Of a stretch of 12,068 nucleotides of DNA, positions 1 to 6,902 are shown piece after piece (position 1 is the stretch's first letter; each line of letters starts with the position of its first letter). A program made the position numbers and the translations under genes. Location: NCBI GenBank assembly GCA_015711875.1, contig JACVJG010000033.1, positions 1 to 12,068 of the forward strand, in the 5' to 3' direction. This DNA is from Candidatus Solincola jinzensis (GTDB lineage: Bacteria > Actinomycetota > Geothermincolia > Geothermincolales > RBG-13-55-18). A model generated the notes under the pieces. That model worked only from the letters and a program-made list of their open reading frames with translations. It was not told the DNA's origin and ran no database searches.

Positions 1-636
1 GTCGTTGTAACCGTTGGAGGAAACCGCCTCCGCTGCGTCGGCCACGAAAGCCTGGTTCTGGAGCCTCCAGCAGCCGGTGTCCAGCATGAGCACGCCGCCG
101 GCATCGGCAGGGCTTTTGGTGGGCCGCGGGGGCTTTCCTCCCGTCCCTAAAACCTGGAATTCGTAAAGCTTCTCCGAGCCTCTCCAGAGCCAGTCCGATG
201 AGGAGCTTATATACAGCCTGACCCAGCGCGCCCTTACTGTGCCCAGGCTTATGGTTTCCGTGCCCCCGCGGCCGTCGCTTCTACTGAACCTGTCGGTCCA
301 GTTGACGGGGATCCTGCCGCCGTCGGTTGAGGTCTGAATCTTGTAGGAGGTGCCGTAGGGCGTGCCCCATTTCAAGATCACCTGGCTCACGCTCGCCTCC
401 ACCCCAAGGTCGACGTATATCCACTGCGGGTCTCCCCCGTCCGCTTCCCAGTAGGTCGCATCGAAGCCGTCGGTGGCGAGGTGCGCGCACTGGTTGTAGT
501 CGTTGGTGGTGCTTGCCCAAGCCGCGCAGTTCCGCGAGATGTTGGCGGCAGCTGGTTGCCCCGCCGAAGGGCCGACATGAATCATCCCCGCCAGCACGAG
601 CAGGCAAAGAAACAGCCAGATGCGCGTCTTCCTCAT
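1..636 (-). CDS. Secreted discoidin (F5/8 type C) domain protein, N-terminal part; possible GH2-like enzyme
   Basis: This is an open minus-strand frame of 212 codons that runs off the window at base 1, so the C-terminus is missing. Residues 1-30 form a signal peptide: basic start (MRKTR), hydrophobic core (IWLFLCLLVLAGMI), small residues before the mature end. Residues ~35-165 match a discoidin fold: ATDGFDATYWEAD, then PQWIYVDLG, SQVILKWG, SYKIQTSTDGG, RARWVRLYIS and the closing YEFQVLG. Such domains bind glycans or surfaces. After a Pro-rich linker (168-176), residues 185-212 (LDTGCWRLQNQAFV...VSSNGYND) resemble the start of the sugar-binding domain of GH2 exo-glucosaminidase/mannosidase-like enzymes; this is a tentative reading of about 30 residues. 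ATG at 636 has AGGGG eight bases upstream; a GTG at 645 in the same frame is an alternative start. It lies 343 bases beyond the ligase gene and probably has its own promoter. Confidence 0.75.
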   Translation of the reverse strand, partial: MRKTRIWLFLCLLVLAGMIHVGPSAGQPAAANISRNCAAWASTTNDYNQCAHLATDGFDATYWEADGGDPQWIYVDLGVEASVSQVILKWGTPYGTSYKIQTSTDGGRIPVNWTDRFSRSDGRGGTETISLGTVRARWVRLYISSSSDWLWRGSEKLYEFQVLGTGGKPPRPTKSPADAGGVLMLDTGCWRLQNQAFVADAAEAVSSNGYND

Positions 637-979
637 CCTCTTCACCCCTGGAATACCCTCGTTCTCCGGCACCTTTGCATTTCTTTTTCCGTCACGCACA
701 TAACCGTAACGGGCGGCTTGGCGGCTGTCCTTAACCCTTGCCTGATGACACCATCCCGTCGGCATTCATGCATCCGGCCGCCATGTCCTCTCCAACTACA
801 TGCCCCCCCGCCTCCATTTGGCGCTCTCATATTCCCTCTTCTGCTAGAGGCCGGCCAAGGCTCCACTCCACTTGCCGTCAATAACGAGAACCTGCCCCTA
901 TGAGATCCTCCCCGACAAGGCGGTCACCCGTCCGTGTGCGCCTCCCAACGCGCGCGGTCGACTCGCGGCGTGGGCCGCT
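637..979. other. Intergenic region without a recognisable gene
   Basis: This stretch of 343 bases lies between the stop of the ligase gene and the start of the secreted discoidin protein, both on the minus strand. Reading frames here have arginine/proline-rich translations typical of non-coding GC-rich DNA. Two bases past the ligase stop there is a weak hairpin (965-978, five-base stem GCGGC/GCCGC, loop GTGG) without a T-run. I see no convincing -35/-10 pair for the discoidin gene, although its promoter probably lies here. Confidence 0.5.
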
Positions 980-2878
980 CTATTCCGGCGGGGCGAAAAC
1001 CTCCCTGATCCTGGCCACCGCGAGGATGTCGCCGTCGATGCGCATCCTCCCCGTGGCCACCGCCGTCACCCCGTCGATCCTGCCGGTGGAGACGTTGTAG
1101 TAATCGGAGGCCCGCGACCTTACCAGGGCATCGCGGTCCTCCGCCAGGCCCTCCTCCACCGTGATCTCCCCGCCCTTGATGCGCACGGTCCAGTGACCGC
1201 CTCCCGCGCCCATGATGTCATAGGCCACCACGGCCTCAAAGCCCTCGGCCTTGTCAGGAAGGAAGCGCATGGGCATGGAGGCGAAGAGCGGTGCCACCGG
1301 GGTTTCCTCCCCGACGCCGGACTCGTCCTCCTCTATCTGCCTGATCAACTCCCGCTTGAGCACCTTCCCGGCGGGGTTGGTGGGTATGAGGTCGCGGAAA
1401 ATGACCCGTGACGGCACTTTATATTCCGCCATGTTCTCCCGGCAGAAGGAAAGGATCTCCTCCTCGCTCGCCTCCGCCCCCGGATGCAGGGCGATGACCG
1501 CGGCGGGAACCTCGCCGTATTTCTCGTCCGGCATGCCTATCACCGCCGCCTTCATCACCTTGGGGTGGTTGTAAATGGCGTTCTCCAACTCCTTGGGGAA
1601 GATGTTGACACCCCCTTTTATGATCATCTCCTTCTTGCGGTCAACGATGAAGAAGTAACCGTCTTCGTCCCTGTAGCCAATGTCCCCGGTATGGAGCCAG
1701 CCATCGCGCAAAGCCTCGGCCGTGGCTTCCGGTTGCTTGTGATAGCCCTTCATCACCGCGGGCCCCCGGACGACTATCTCTCCCACCTCACCGGGCGGAA
1801 GCTCGTTGTCGTTCTCGCCAAAAACAGTCACCTCCATCCCCCGTAAAGGAGCCCCCACTGATCCGACCTTCGCCTTCTCGAGGCGGTTGGCGAGACAGCC
1901 CCCGCTGTTCTCGGTGAGGCCGTAGCCCTCCAGGATGGGTATGCCGAAGCGCTCCTGGCACTCCCTGAGTTCCTGTTCGGGTATGGGGGCGGCTCCAGAG
2001 ATGGCCGCCCGCAAGCTGGATGTGTCCACTTGCGCCGCCTCGGGCATGTTCAGCAGGATGGTCCACATGGTGGGCACGATATAAAACCCGCTCACCTTGT
2101 ATTCCTCCACCAGGGGCCAGAACTCGGTGGCCGAGAACTGGCGCCGCAGCAGCACCGTGCTTCCCGAGAGGAAACAGGGAAGGGAGAGGTCACAGAGGCC
2201 GCCGGTGAAGAACTGCGGCAGCACGCACAGTATCATGTCGTCCGGGGACAGATTGACCAGTTCCCTCTTGCTCCGCGAGGCCTTGACAAGCCCGCCATGG
2301 GCCAACAGGGCTCCCTTGGGAAATCCGGTGGTGCCCGAGGTGTAGATGATGAAGGCGGTGTCCTCCCCTGACAGCGGCACCTCCTCCCGCAGCCGCGTGG
2401 GGTATCCGCCCAGTATGTCAAGGAGGTTCACGGCCCCCTCCATGCCATTCGCGGCCTCCCCCACGGTGATTATCCTCTTCACCGAGGGCATGCGCCCCTC
2501 GAGGCTTTGCGGGATGAAGGCGAATCGTTCCTCGAAGGCCATGACCACCGGCTCCGAATCGCCCACCAGGTGGGCGACCTCTTTCTCCAGCCACCAGTTG
2601 TTCACCGGTCCCGCAATCGCCCCGATCTTGGCCGCGCCGAAGAGGAGGTAGAAGTACTCAGGCCGGTTGCCCACCATGATGGAGATTATATCCCCCTTGC
2701 TCACGCCGTTCTCGAGCAGAAAGTTGGCCACCTGGTTGCTGCGCTCGTCGAGCTGCCTGTAGGAGATGGTCTCGCCATAAAAGAGCATCGCCGGGTGGTC
2801 TTTCAGTATCTCAGAGTTCTCCGCCAGCATGTCCCTCAAGGTTTCCATCTCGATACGCCTTCCTATCCGTTCCGTCAT
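980..2878 (-). CDS. Acyl-CoA ligase (class I adenylate-forming) fused to an SCP-2 lipid-binding domain
   Basis: This protein of 632 residues should activate a carboxylic acid to an acyl-adenylate with ATP and then transfer it to CoA. The AMP-binding domain spans ~12-510: P-loop YTSGTTGFPKG (179-189), GYGLTENSG (318-326), GWLHTGDIGYRDEDGYF (393-409), DRKKEMIIKGGVNIFP (413-428), and catalytic Lys in NPAGKVLKREL (K505). Family members usually end near residue 515-540. Here ~100 more residues follow an acidic linker (515-525). They match the SCP-2 sterol-carrier fold: MPMRFLPDKAEGFEAVVAYD, HWTVRIKGGEITVEEG, SRASDYYNVSTGRIDGVTAV, RMRIDGD. SCP-2 domains bind fatty acyl or sterol-like ligands, so a hydrophobic substrate is inferred. 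Met11 (2848) has GGAAGG nine bases upstream and is a credible alternative start to Met1. It is the last gene of the cluster, 63 bases after SDR1. The exact substrate cannot be read. Confidence 0.92.
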   Translation of the reverse strand: MTERIGRRIEMETLRDMLAENSEILKDHPAMLFYGETISYRQLDERSNQVANFLLENGVSKGDIISIMVGNRPEYFYLLFGAAKIGAIAGPVNNWWLEKEVAHLVGDSEPVVMAFEERFAFIPQSLEGRMPSVKRIITVGEAANGMEGAVNLLDILGGYPTRLREEVPLSGEDTAFIIYTSGTTGFPKGALLAHGGLVKASRSKRELVNLSPDDMILCVLPQFFTGGLCDLSLPCFLSGSTVLLRRQFSATEFWPLVEEYKVSGFYIVPTMWTILLNMPEAAQVDTSSLRAAISGAAPIPEQELRECQERFGIPILEGYGLTENSGGCLANRLEKAKVGSVGAPLRGMEVTVFGENDNELPPGEVGEIVVRGPAVMKGYHKQPEATAEALRDGWLHTGDIGYRDEDGYFFIVDRKKEMIIKGGVNIFPKELENAIYNHPKVMKAAVIGMPDEKYGEVPAAVIALHPGAEASEEEILSFCRENMAEYKVPSRVIFRDLIPTNPAGKVLKRELIRQIEEDESGVGEETPVAPLFASMPMRFLPDKAEGFEAVVAYDIMGAGGGHWTVRIKGGEITVEEGLAEDRDALVRSRASDYYNVSTGRIDGVTAVATGRMRIDGDILAVARIREVFAPPE

Positions 2879-2891
2879 TTTACTGCCCTTT

Positions 2892-2919
2892 CGCCTACCC
2901 TGCGTTTGCCGCAGGGGCG
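2892..2919 (-). promoter_or_regulatory. Hairpin just upstream of the ligase ribosome-binding site
   Basis: CCCTGCG (2898-2904) pairs with CGCAGGG (2910-2916) around a five-base loop. Three more pairs (CGC 2892-2894 with GCG 2917-2919) add below a three-base bulge. On the minus-strand transcript it falls between the SDR1 stop and the GAAAGGG preceding the ligase start. It could be an attenuator, an RNA-processing stem or a translational modulator. There is no U-run, so it is not a classical terminator. Confidence 0.4.
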
Positions 2920-2941
2920 TAAGAGCCTCGGCAATGTTGCC

Positions 2942-3790
2942 TCACATCCGGCTTTCCCGTCCACCCTTCCTGTTCAAAGCCCTGCCCATCATGGCCAGGC
3001 CCAGGAAGTAAAGACGGGGAGAGATCCTGCGCAAGAGGTATGTCAGGCGGAGCCCGTTTCCGATCACCACTATAGGCTTGTTGCGCTTAATGGCTGCCAC
3101 GCTCAGCCGGGCCACTTCCTCGGGTTCCATCGATCTCTCCCTTACAGCGGCGAGCCTGCGGCCCAGGCTTTCGCCTTCCCGGCCGCCCGCCCGTTTCAGC
3201 GCGTGGTCGTCGAACCTGGTTCTTACCAGGGTGGGGCAGATGGTGGTGTAGCCGACTCCCGTGCCCGCGAGCTCGCTCCACATGCAATCCCCCAAGCCCA
3301 CCAGCGCGAACTTGGTCATGGTGTAGGGTGAGGTCAGCGGGAACGCCACCAGGCCGCTCCCGGAGGAAAGCGTGGCGATATGGCCCTGGCCACGCCGCTT
3401 CATATGGGGCAGAAATAGGTTGAGGGGAACCAGAACCCCCTTGAGGTTGAGCCTTATCACGCGGTCCCAGTCCGCGATGGAGAAGTCCTCGAACCTGCCC
3501 CCGGCGCCCATGCCCACGCAGTTGACAAGGATGTCCACCTTTCCAAGATCCGCGAATATCTCTGCGGCCCTGCGTTCCATTTCGACCTCATCGGTGACAT
3601 CCGCCTGGATGGGAAGGCATTGGCAGCCTTTGCCCGCAAGGATCTCCGCCGTCCTGCCCGCTTCCTCGGCGTCGATGTCAATCGCCGCCGCGTAACGTAC
3701 ACCCTCCGCGGCAAGGGCCAGGCAAATCGCCCGCCCCAGGCCGCCCCCGGCTCCCGTGACCACCGCGGCCATGCCCGCCAGGCTTTTCAT
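2942..3790 (-). CDS. Classical short-chain dehydrogenase/reductase (SDR1)
   Basis: This is a Rossmann-fold NAD(P)-dependent oxidoreductase of 282 residues, expected to interconvert an alcohol and a ketone. Visible motifs: cofactor loop TGAGGGLG (12-19), acidic AIDID (36-40) after beta-2, which favours NAD(H), DVTD (64-67), NCVG (90-93, the NNAG-equivalent), Asn115 in LNLKG, Ser142/143, and catalytic Tyr156-x3-Lys160. The C-terminal ~45 residues (RNKPIVVIGNG...YLLRRISPRLYFLGLAMMG) extend beyond the minimal SDR core and are hydrophobic/basic, possibly a membrane- or lipid-facing tail; SDR2 has the same layout. The frame stays open 37 codons upstream, but that part overlaps the ADC2 gene and lacks SDR similarity, so ATG 3790 is chosen. 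The ADC2 stop is only five bases before this ATG, with GGGA in the ADC2 tail, implying translational coupling. Substrate unknown. Confidence 0.9.
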   Translation of the reverse strand: MKSLAGMAAVVTGAGGGLGRAICLALAAEGVRYAAAIDIDAEEAGRTAEILAGKGCQCLPIQADVTDEVEMERRAAEIFADLGKVDILVNCVGMGAGGRFEDFSIADWDRVIRLNLKGVLVPLNLFLPHMKRRGQGHIATLSSGSGLVAFPLTSPYTMTKFALVGLGDCMWSELAGTGVGYTTICPTLVRTRFDDHALKRAGGREGESLGRRLAAVRERSMEPEEVARLSVAAIKRNKPIVVIGNGLRLTYLLRRISPRLYFLGLAMMGRALNRKGGRESRM

Positions 3791-3795
3791 CGCAC

Positions 3796-4575
3796 TCACT
3801 TTTCCCTGCCATTGCCTCCCGGCCTTATGCGATCCCATTGCGCAGCGAACTTCACAAACATGCCGGGATGGGTGCTGCCGCTTTCCACCAGGCTCGCCCA
3901 CGGGCAGGATGGATCGACGTAGATCTTCACCATGCCCGTCTGCTTACTCGCGTCCGAGGGGAATACCTTTCCAAGATCTAGCACGCTCACCTTGCGACGA
4001 AGCTTGGAGACTTGAAAACGGGGCTCGGTTATCTGGGGATGAAATGCTCGCCCTTCCAGGCCGTCGCGCTGCCACGGCTCAAGTTCTCCCATCTCCGGCA
4101 GATCCACAGGCTTGAATTCCAACGACCACGTCGTCCTGGCGAACCTTTTCACTGTGCCTCGCCAGCCATCGCCCTCCCGCACCAAACTGATGTTCCTGCA
4201 CAGCAGCTTCTTGGAGCCCATCATCGTGGATGCCTGCGCGTAGACCAACGGGTTTTCAACATAGACCCCGACCTCCGCCCACCCCGGCGCCCCGCCTCTA
4301 TCGCAAAAGAGAAGTACCCCTGCTTCCATAAACCTGAAGGAGCGCAGATTCACGTGCATGAAGAAAAAAGACATCAGGGGGTTATCGGGCATGCTCAGGT
4401 CTTCGGGCAGGTAACCACGGTATAGGTCAAGATCCCTTGGCTTGAGGACCACGGAAATCCCGTAAGTGTCTTCGTCATCCTTGAATACGGACCTTTCCAA
4501 GAACGAACTCGCTGCAATCCACATCAGCGCGGCGGCGCCGGTATACTTGATCAAAGCGTGATGCCCGTTATCCAT
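3796..4575 (-). CDS. Divergent acetoacetate decarboxylase-fold protein (ADC2)
   Basis: This protein of 259 residues resembles the acetoacetate decarboxylase family, whose characterised members use a Schiff-base lysine to decarboxylate beta-keto acids. Support is the order of blocks: YLPEDLSMPDNPLMSFFF (55-72), MEAGVLLFCDRGGAPGW (83-99), EVGVYVENPLVYAQ (101-114), a Lys-Lys pair K122-K123 in MGSKKL, then ISLVREGDGWRGTVKR (129-144). In typical members the lysine sits in GYPKK after GREIW; here the preceding residues are STMMGS, so the active-site loop is altered and activity is uncertain. ATG 4575 is chosen because AAGGAG lies nine bases upstream; the longer frame to 4632 has no good RBS at its start. 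It ends five bases before SDR1, so the two are very likely co-translated partners. Alternative: a non-decarboxylating member of the fold (hydratase or aldolase-like). Confidence 0.7.
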   Translation of the reverse strand: MDNGHHALIKYTGAAALMWIAASSFLERSVFKDDEDTYGISVVLKPRDLDLYRGYLPEDLSMPDNPLMSFFFMHVNLRSFRFMEAGVLLFCDRGGAPGWAEVGVYVENPLVYAQASTMMGSKKLLCRNISLVREGDGWRGTVKRFARTTWSLEFKPVDLPEMGELEPWQRDGLEGRAFHPQITEPRFQVSKLRRKVSVLDLGKVFPSDASKQTGMVKIYVDPSCPWASLVESGSTHPGMFVKFAAQWDRIRPGGNGREK

Positions 4576-4662
4576 TTCCTTCATCTCCTTCCGCCTGCTC
4601 CCAAGTCGCTTTTGTCGAAAGCTGGTTGACATTGGACCTCAACGATCATTACGCCCGGCACG

Positions 4663-4745
4663 CTGGCGCAATCCCGCCAGAGAAACAGTTAGCCGCCATG
4701 TTGGAGTTGCATTGCCGTCCCGCCGTAAACGCTCAGCGTCTGAGC
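4663..4745 (-). promoter_or_regulatory. Two small hairpins between SDR2 and ADC2
   Basis: GCTCAG-CGT-CTGAGC (4731-4745) and CTGGCG-CAATCC-CGCCAG (4663-4680) are perfect six-base stems in the 201-base gap between the SDR2 stop and the ADC2 start. In transcript order the first follows the SDR2 stop by ~30 bases and is trailed by GTTT only, too short for a confident terminator. They may separate two transcriptional segments or stabilise mRNA ends. Confidence 0.3.
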
Positions 4746-4776
4746 CCCAGGGCCGGCCTCGAGCGAAGCCGTACGC

Positions 4777-5640
4777 TTATCCCCTTTCCATAGCTTTCGC
4801 GGTGGAATATGCCATCTTCTTGAGTATCAAGCCGTACCCTCTCTTGCTTATGCGATAGAGGATGTCAGGAAGATATGCGTCCAGGCCGATTATTATCACT
4901 CCCTTGTTCCTTCTGATTCCCTCTATCACCCCGCGCGCTACTTTATCCGGCGAAATCAGCCTTCGGCGCCCCTTTTCGGTGATCTCCCGGCCACGTAGCC
5001 TCTTGACATAACCACCGAAGTCCATGCGCTGCGACCCCCAGCGTACCCTGGTATTGGCGCCGATGTTGGTGTTGACGAAGCCCGGGCAGAGGGCCGACAC
5101 GCCTATTCCATGCAACGCCGCCTCCGGACGCAAGGTCTGCGAGAACCCCTGCACCGCATGTTTAGTGGTGACGTAAGGGGTGGCGAAAACCCCCGGGGCC
5201 ATGCCAGTCAGGGAAGAGATATTGACGATGTGGCCACCAGTGCCCTGCTCGACCATGCGGGGATAGAAGAAATGGCAGCCGTAGATCACGCCCCACATAT
5301 TGGCGCCCACGATCCACTCCCAGTCCTCGAGAGGGATGTCCTCGAACCTGCCCCCGGAGCCCACGCCGGCAATGTTGCACAGCACGTCCACCCTTCCCAT
5401 CTTCTCGTATACCATATCGCGGAATCGTTCTACCTGGTCGGCTTTTGAGACGTCCACTAACTGGCTGTAGACCTCGCATCCCATCGACCTTATTTCCTTT
5501 TCCGTGCCAGCGAGGCCTTCCTCGTTCACGTCGGAGATGGCCAGTTTTGATCCCTCCCTCGCGAACGCCAGCGCTATTGCTTTCCCTATGCCGCTTGCCG
5601 CCCCGGTAACCACCACAACCTTGCCCCTGAAATCCTGCAT
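4777..5640 (-). CDS. Classical short-chain dehydrogenase/reductase (SDR2)
   Basis: This is an NAD(P)-dependent oxidoreductase of 287 residues. Motifs: TGAASGIG (12-19), ISDVN (35-39) with Asp37 after beta-2 favouring NAD(H), DVS (63-65), NIAG (89-92), Asn114 in GANMWG, ISS (141-143), and catalytic Tyr156-x3-Lys160. CPGFVNTNI (185-193) is the usual cofactor-binding loop. The tail IRRNKGVIIIGLDAYLPDILYRISKRGYGLILKKM is extended and hydrophobic/basic, clearly related to the SDR1 tail, so the two are probably paralogues by duplication. The frame stays open 65 codons further upstream, but ATG 5640 is preceded by GGGAGG at ideal spacing and begins directly at the Rossmann fold, so it is chosen. It lies 228 bases after the extended SDR gene and 201 bases before ADC2. 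Likely role: alcohol/ketone interconversion on a hydrophobic substrate. Specific substrate not readable. Confidence 0.9.
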   Translation of the reverse strand: MQDFRGKVVVVTGAASGIGKAIALAFAREGSKLAISDVNEEGLAGTEKEIRSMGCEVYSQLVDVSKADQVERFRDMVYEKMGRVDVLCNIAGVGSGGRFEDIPLEDWEWIVGANMWGVIYGCHFFYPRMVEQGTGGHIVNISSLTGMAPGVFATPYVTTKHAVQGFSQTLRPEAALHGIGVSALCPGFVNTNIGANTRVRWGSQRMDFGGYVKRLRGREITEKGRRRLISPDKVARGVIEGIRRNKGVIIIGLDAYLPDILYRISKRGYGLILKKMAYSTAKAMERG

Positions 5641-5793
5641 GAGTCCTCCCTTTTCGATCCCTGCATGAATAAAGCCAGGCTGCATGTTGTTTCCTTTTAC
5701 AGGTGACCCGAAAACCGACTCCGTCGTATCGCCCTTGCGCGTGACAATGGGGAACCATTGAAAGCGTTCCCACTCATCCCATACAAATAAGGC

Positions 5794-5821
5794 GAGGCCG
5801 GCGGGAAGCCGCTCGAGCCTC
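5794..5821 (-). promoter_or_regulatory. Bulged hairpin between the extended SDR and SDR2
   Basis: GAGGC-CGGC (5794-5802) pairs with GCCG (5808-5811) and GCCTC (5817-5821), leaving a five-base bulge and a GGGAA loop. It lies in the 228-base gap between the extended SDR stop and the SDR2 start. The minus transcript continues GCCTTATTTG, a modest U-rich stretch, so a weak terminator or attenuator is possible. A ten-base palindrome TGTGGCCACA (5844-5853) lies closer to the stop. Confidence 0.3.
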
Positions 5822-5868
5822 TCCGTTTTCAGCAATTACCCCTTGTGGCCACAGCGTCCCCTGCCTGC

Positions 5869-6840
5869 CTACATCTCCCGCAATACCCATTCCCGGATCC
5901 TTTCCATGGCTTCGGGATAGGATACTCTGGTGCTCCATCCAAGCTCCTCCTTGGCGCGGCTGCAATCGAGATCAAGATCGCGCCCCACGAGGCCTATGGA
6001 GTGCCTGGTAAAGGGGGGTTTCAACCCTAAGGGCGTAAAAGCCTTTTCGAATATCAGCCCCAGGCGCCAGGCCAAGGGGAAGGGAACGCTGGAGGATGGC
6101 TTTTTCCCCACCATCTCGCCCAGGTCCGTAATATACTGCTTCCAGGTGACATCCCAGTCGTCCCGGAAGTGGAATGTCTTGCCCTCTCCCGCGGGCAAGG
6201 TCCCGGCCAGCGCCATCCCCTCCACCAGGTTCTCCACGTAGATCAGGCTCGCGCTGTGCTCTCCCTTGTCGACCAGGGGCACCGAGCCCTTGCGGAACTT
6301 TTCGATGAATTCCCTCACCCATACGCTGCGGGGGCCGGTGACGTTGCAGGGGCGGATCACCGTTCCGACGATCTCTCCCCGCCCCTGGTACTGCCAGAGC
6401 AGCCTCTCCGCGTCGAGCTTGGCGTCTCCGTATGGTATCCCCGTCCTGGTGGTGGCGTAATCCTCTTTCCATCCCTTGAGGTGGATACCCATGCCGATGG
6501 CGCATACCGAACTGACGTAGACGAAGCGCGGCACCCTGCCGGAGCACTCGTCAAGCAGGTACTTGGTGGCATCATACATGATCGAATAGTACGCCTTGCG
6601 CGGCCCCCAGTCGGCGAGCCTTCCCGCGAGATGGAAAACGACGTCCACGCCGCCGCACAGGCCCTTGACCGACTTGGGATCCGTCAGATCCGCGAAACGC
6701 ACCTCGAAACCCTGTTCGACAAGCCCGCTCGCGTCCTCGCCCGGGAACGCAACCGCCCTTATCTCCATGCCCCTTGCGGCCAGTTCGGGGCAGAGGAAGG
6801 AGCCGATAAAGCCTGCGGCTCCGGTGACCAATGCCTTCAT
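5869..6840 (-). CDS. Extended SDR / NAD-dependent epimerase family, 3beta-HSD-like
   Basis: This is an extended short-chain dehydrogenase of 323 residues. N-terminal Rossmann motif TGAAGFIG (6-13), DLTD (51-54), VDVVFHLAG (65-73), VSS (109-111), catalytic Tyr137-x3-Lys141 in IPYGDAKLDAE, RPCNVTGP (163-170) and SLIYVENLVEGM (198-209) are all in the expected order and spacing. These features are shared by 3beta-hydroxysteroid dehydrogenases, dihydroflavonol reductases and nucleotide-sugar epimerases. Surroundings (decarboxylase fold, SDRs, lipid-binding ligase) favour oxidation/reduction of a lipid-like alcohol over sugar chemistry, but that is inference. The frame can open at TTG 6846 or ATG 6843; ATG 6840 is chosen because GGGGG then sits six bases upstream and the protein starts MKALVTG as in relatives. 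It follows ADC1 by 62 bases and is almost surely co-transcribed with it. Confidence 0.88.
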   Translation of the reverse strand: MKALVTGAAGFIGSFLCPELAARGMEIRAVAFPGEDASGLVEQGFEVRFADLTDPKSVKGLCGGVDVVFHLAGRLADWGPRKAYYSIMYDATKYLLDECSGRVPRFVYVSSVCAIGMGIHLKGWKEDYATTRTGIPYGDAKLDAERLLWQYQGRGEIVGTVIRPCNVTGPRSVWVREFIEKFRKGSVPLVDKGEHSASLIYVENLVEGMALAGTLPAGEGKTFHFRDDWDVTWKQYITDLGEMVGKKPSSSVPFPLAWRLGLIFEKAFTPLGLKPPFTRHSIGLVGRDLDLDCSRAKEELGWSTRVSYPEAMERIREWVLREM

Positions 6841-6860
6841 CATCAACCCCCTTAACGGAA

Positions 6861-6881
6861 ACCGGTCTTATTGACCGGTCA
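6861..6881. promoter_or_regulatory. Overlapping inverted repeats ACCGGTC-N5-GACCGGT / TGACCGGTCA
   Basis: ACCGGTC (6861-6867) and GACCGGT (6873-6879) form a perfect seven-base inverted repeat with spacer TTATT. The right arm also sits in a ten-base palindrome, TGACCGGTCA (6872-6881). It occupies the 62-base gap between ADC1 and the extended SDR. As RNA it could form a hairpin above the extended SDR ribosome-binding site; as DNA, GACCGGTC cores are the kind of symmetric site TetR-family repressors bind. Which it is cannot be decided here. Confidence 0.35.
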
Positions 6882-6902
6882 TGAACCGAAGGCTCCGCCT
6901 TC

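Noticed and set aside
872..1411. Plus-strand frame of 179 codons antisense to the ligase C-terminus
   Set aside because: Arginine/proline/glycine-rich shadow of a gene with clear ligase and SCP-2 motifs; no domain and no ribosome-binding site.
2507..3331. Plus-strand frame of 274 codons across the ligase start and SDR1
   Set aside because: It spans two real minus-strand genes and their gap, with no recognisable motif.
3791..3901. N-terminal extension of SDR1 by 37 residues
   Set aside because: It overlaps the end of ADC2 in another frame, and the fold begins at MKSLAGMAAVVTGAG.
5641..5835. N-terminal extension of SDR2 by 65 residues
   Set aside because: It lacks SDR similarity and ATG 5640 has a near-perfect GGGAGG; extension treated as upstream non-coding sequence.
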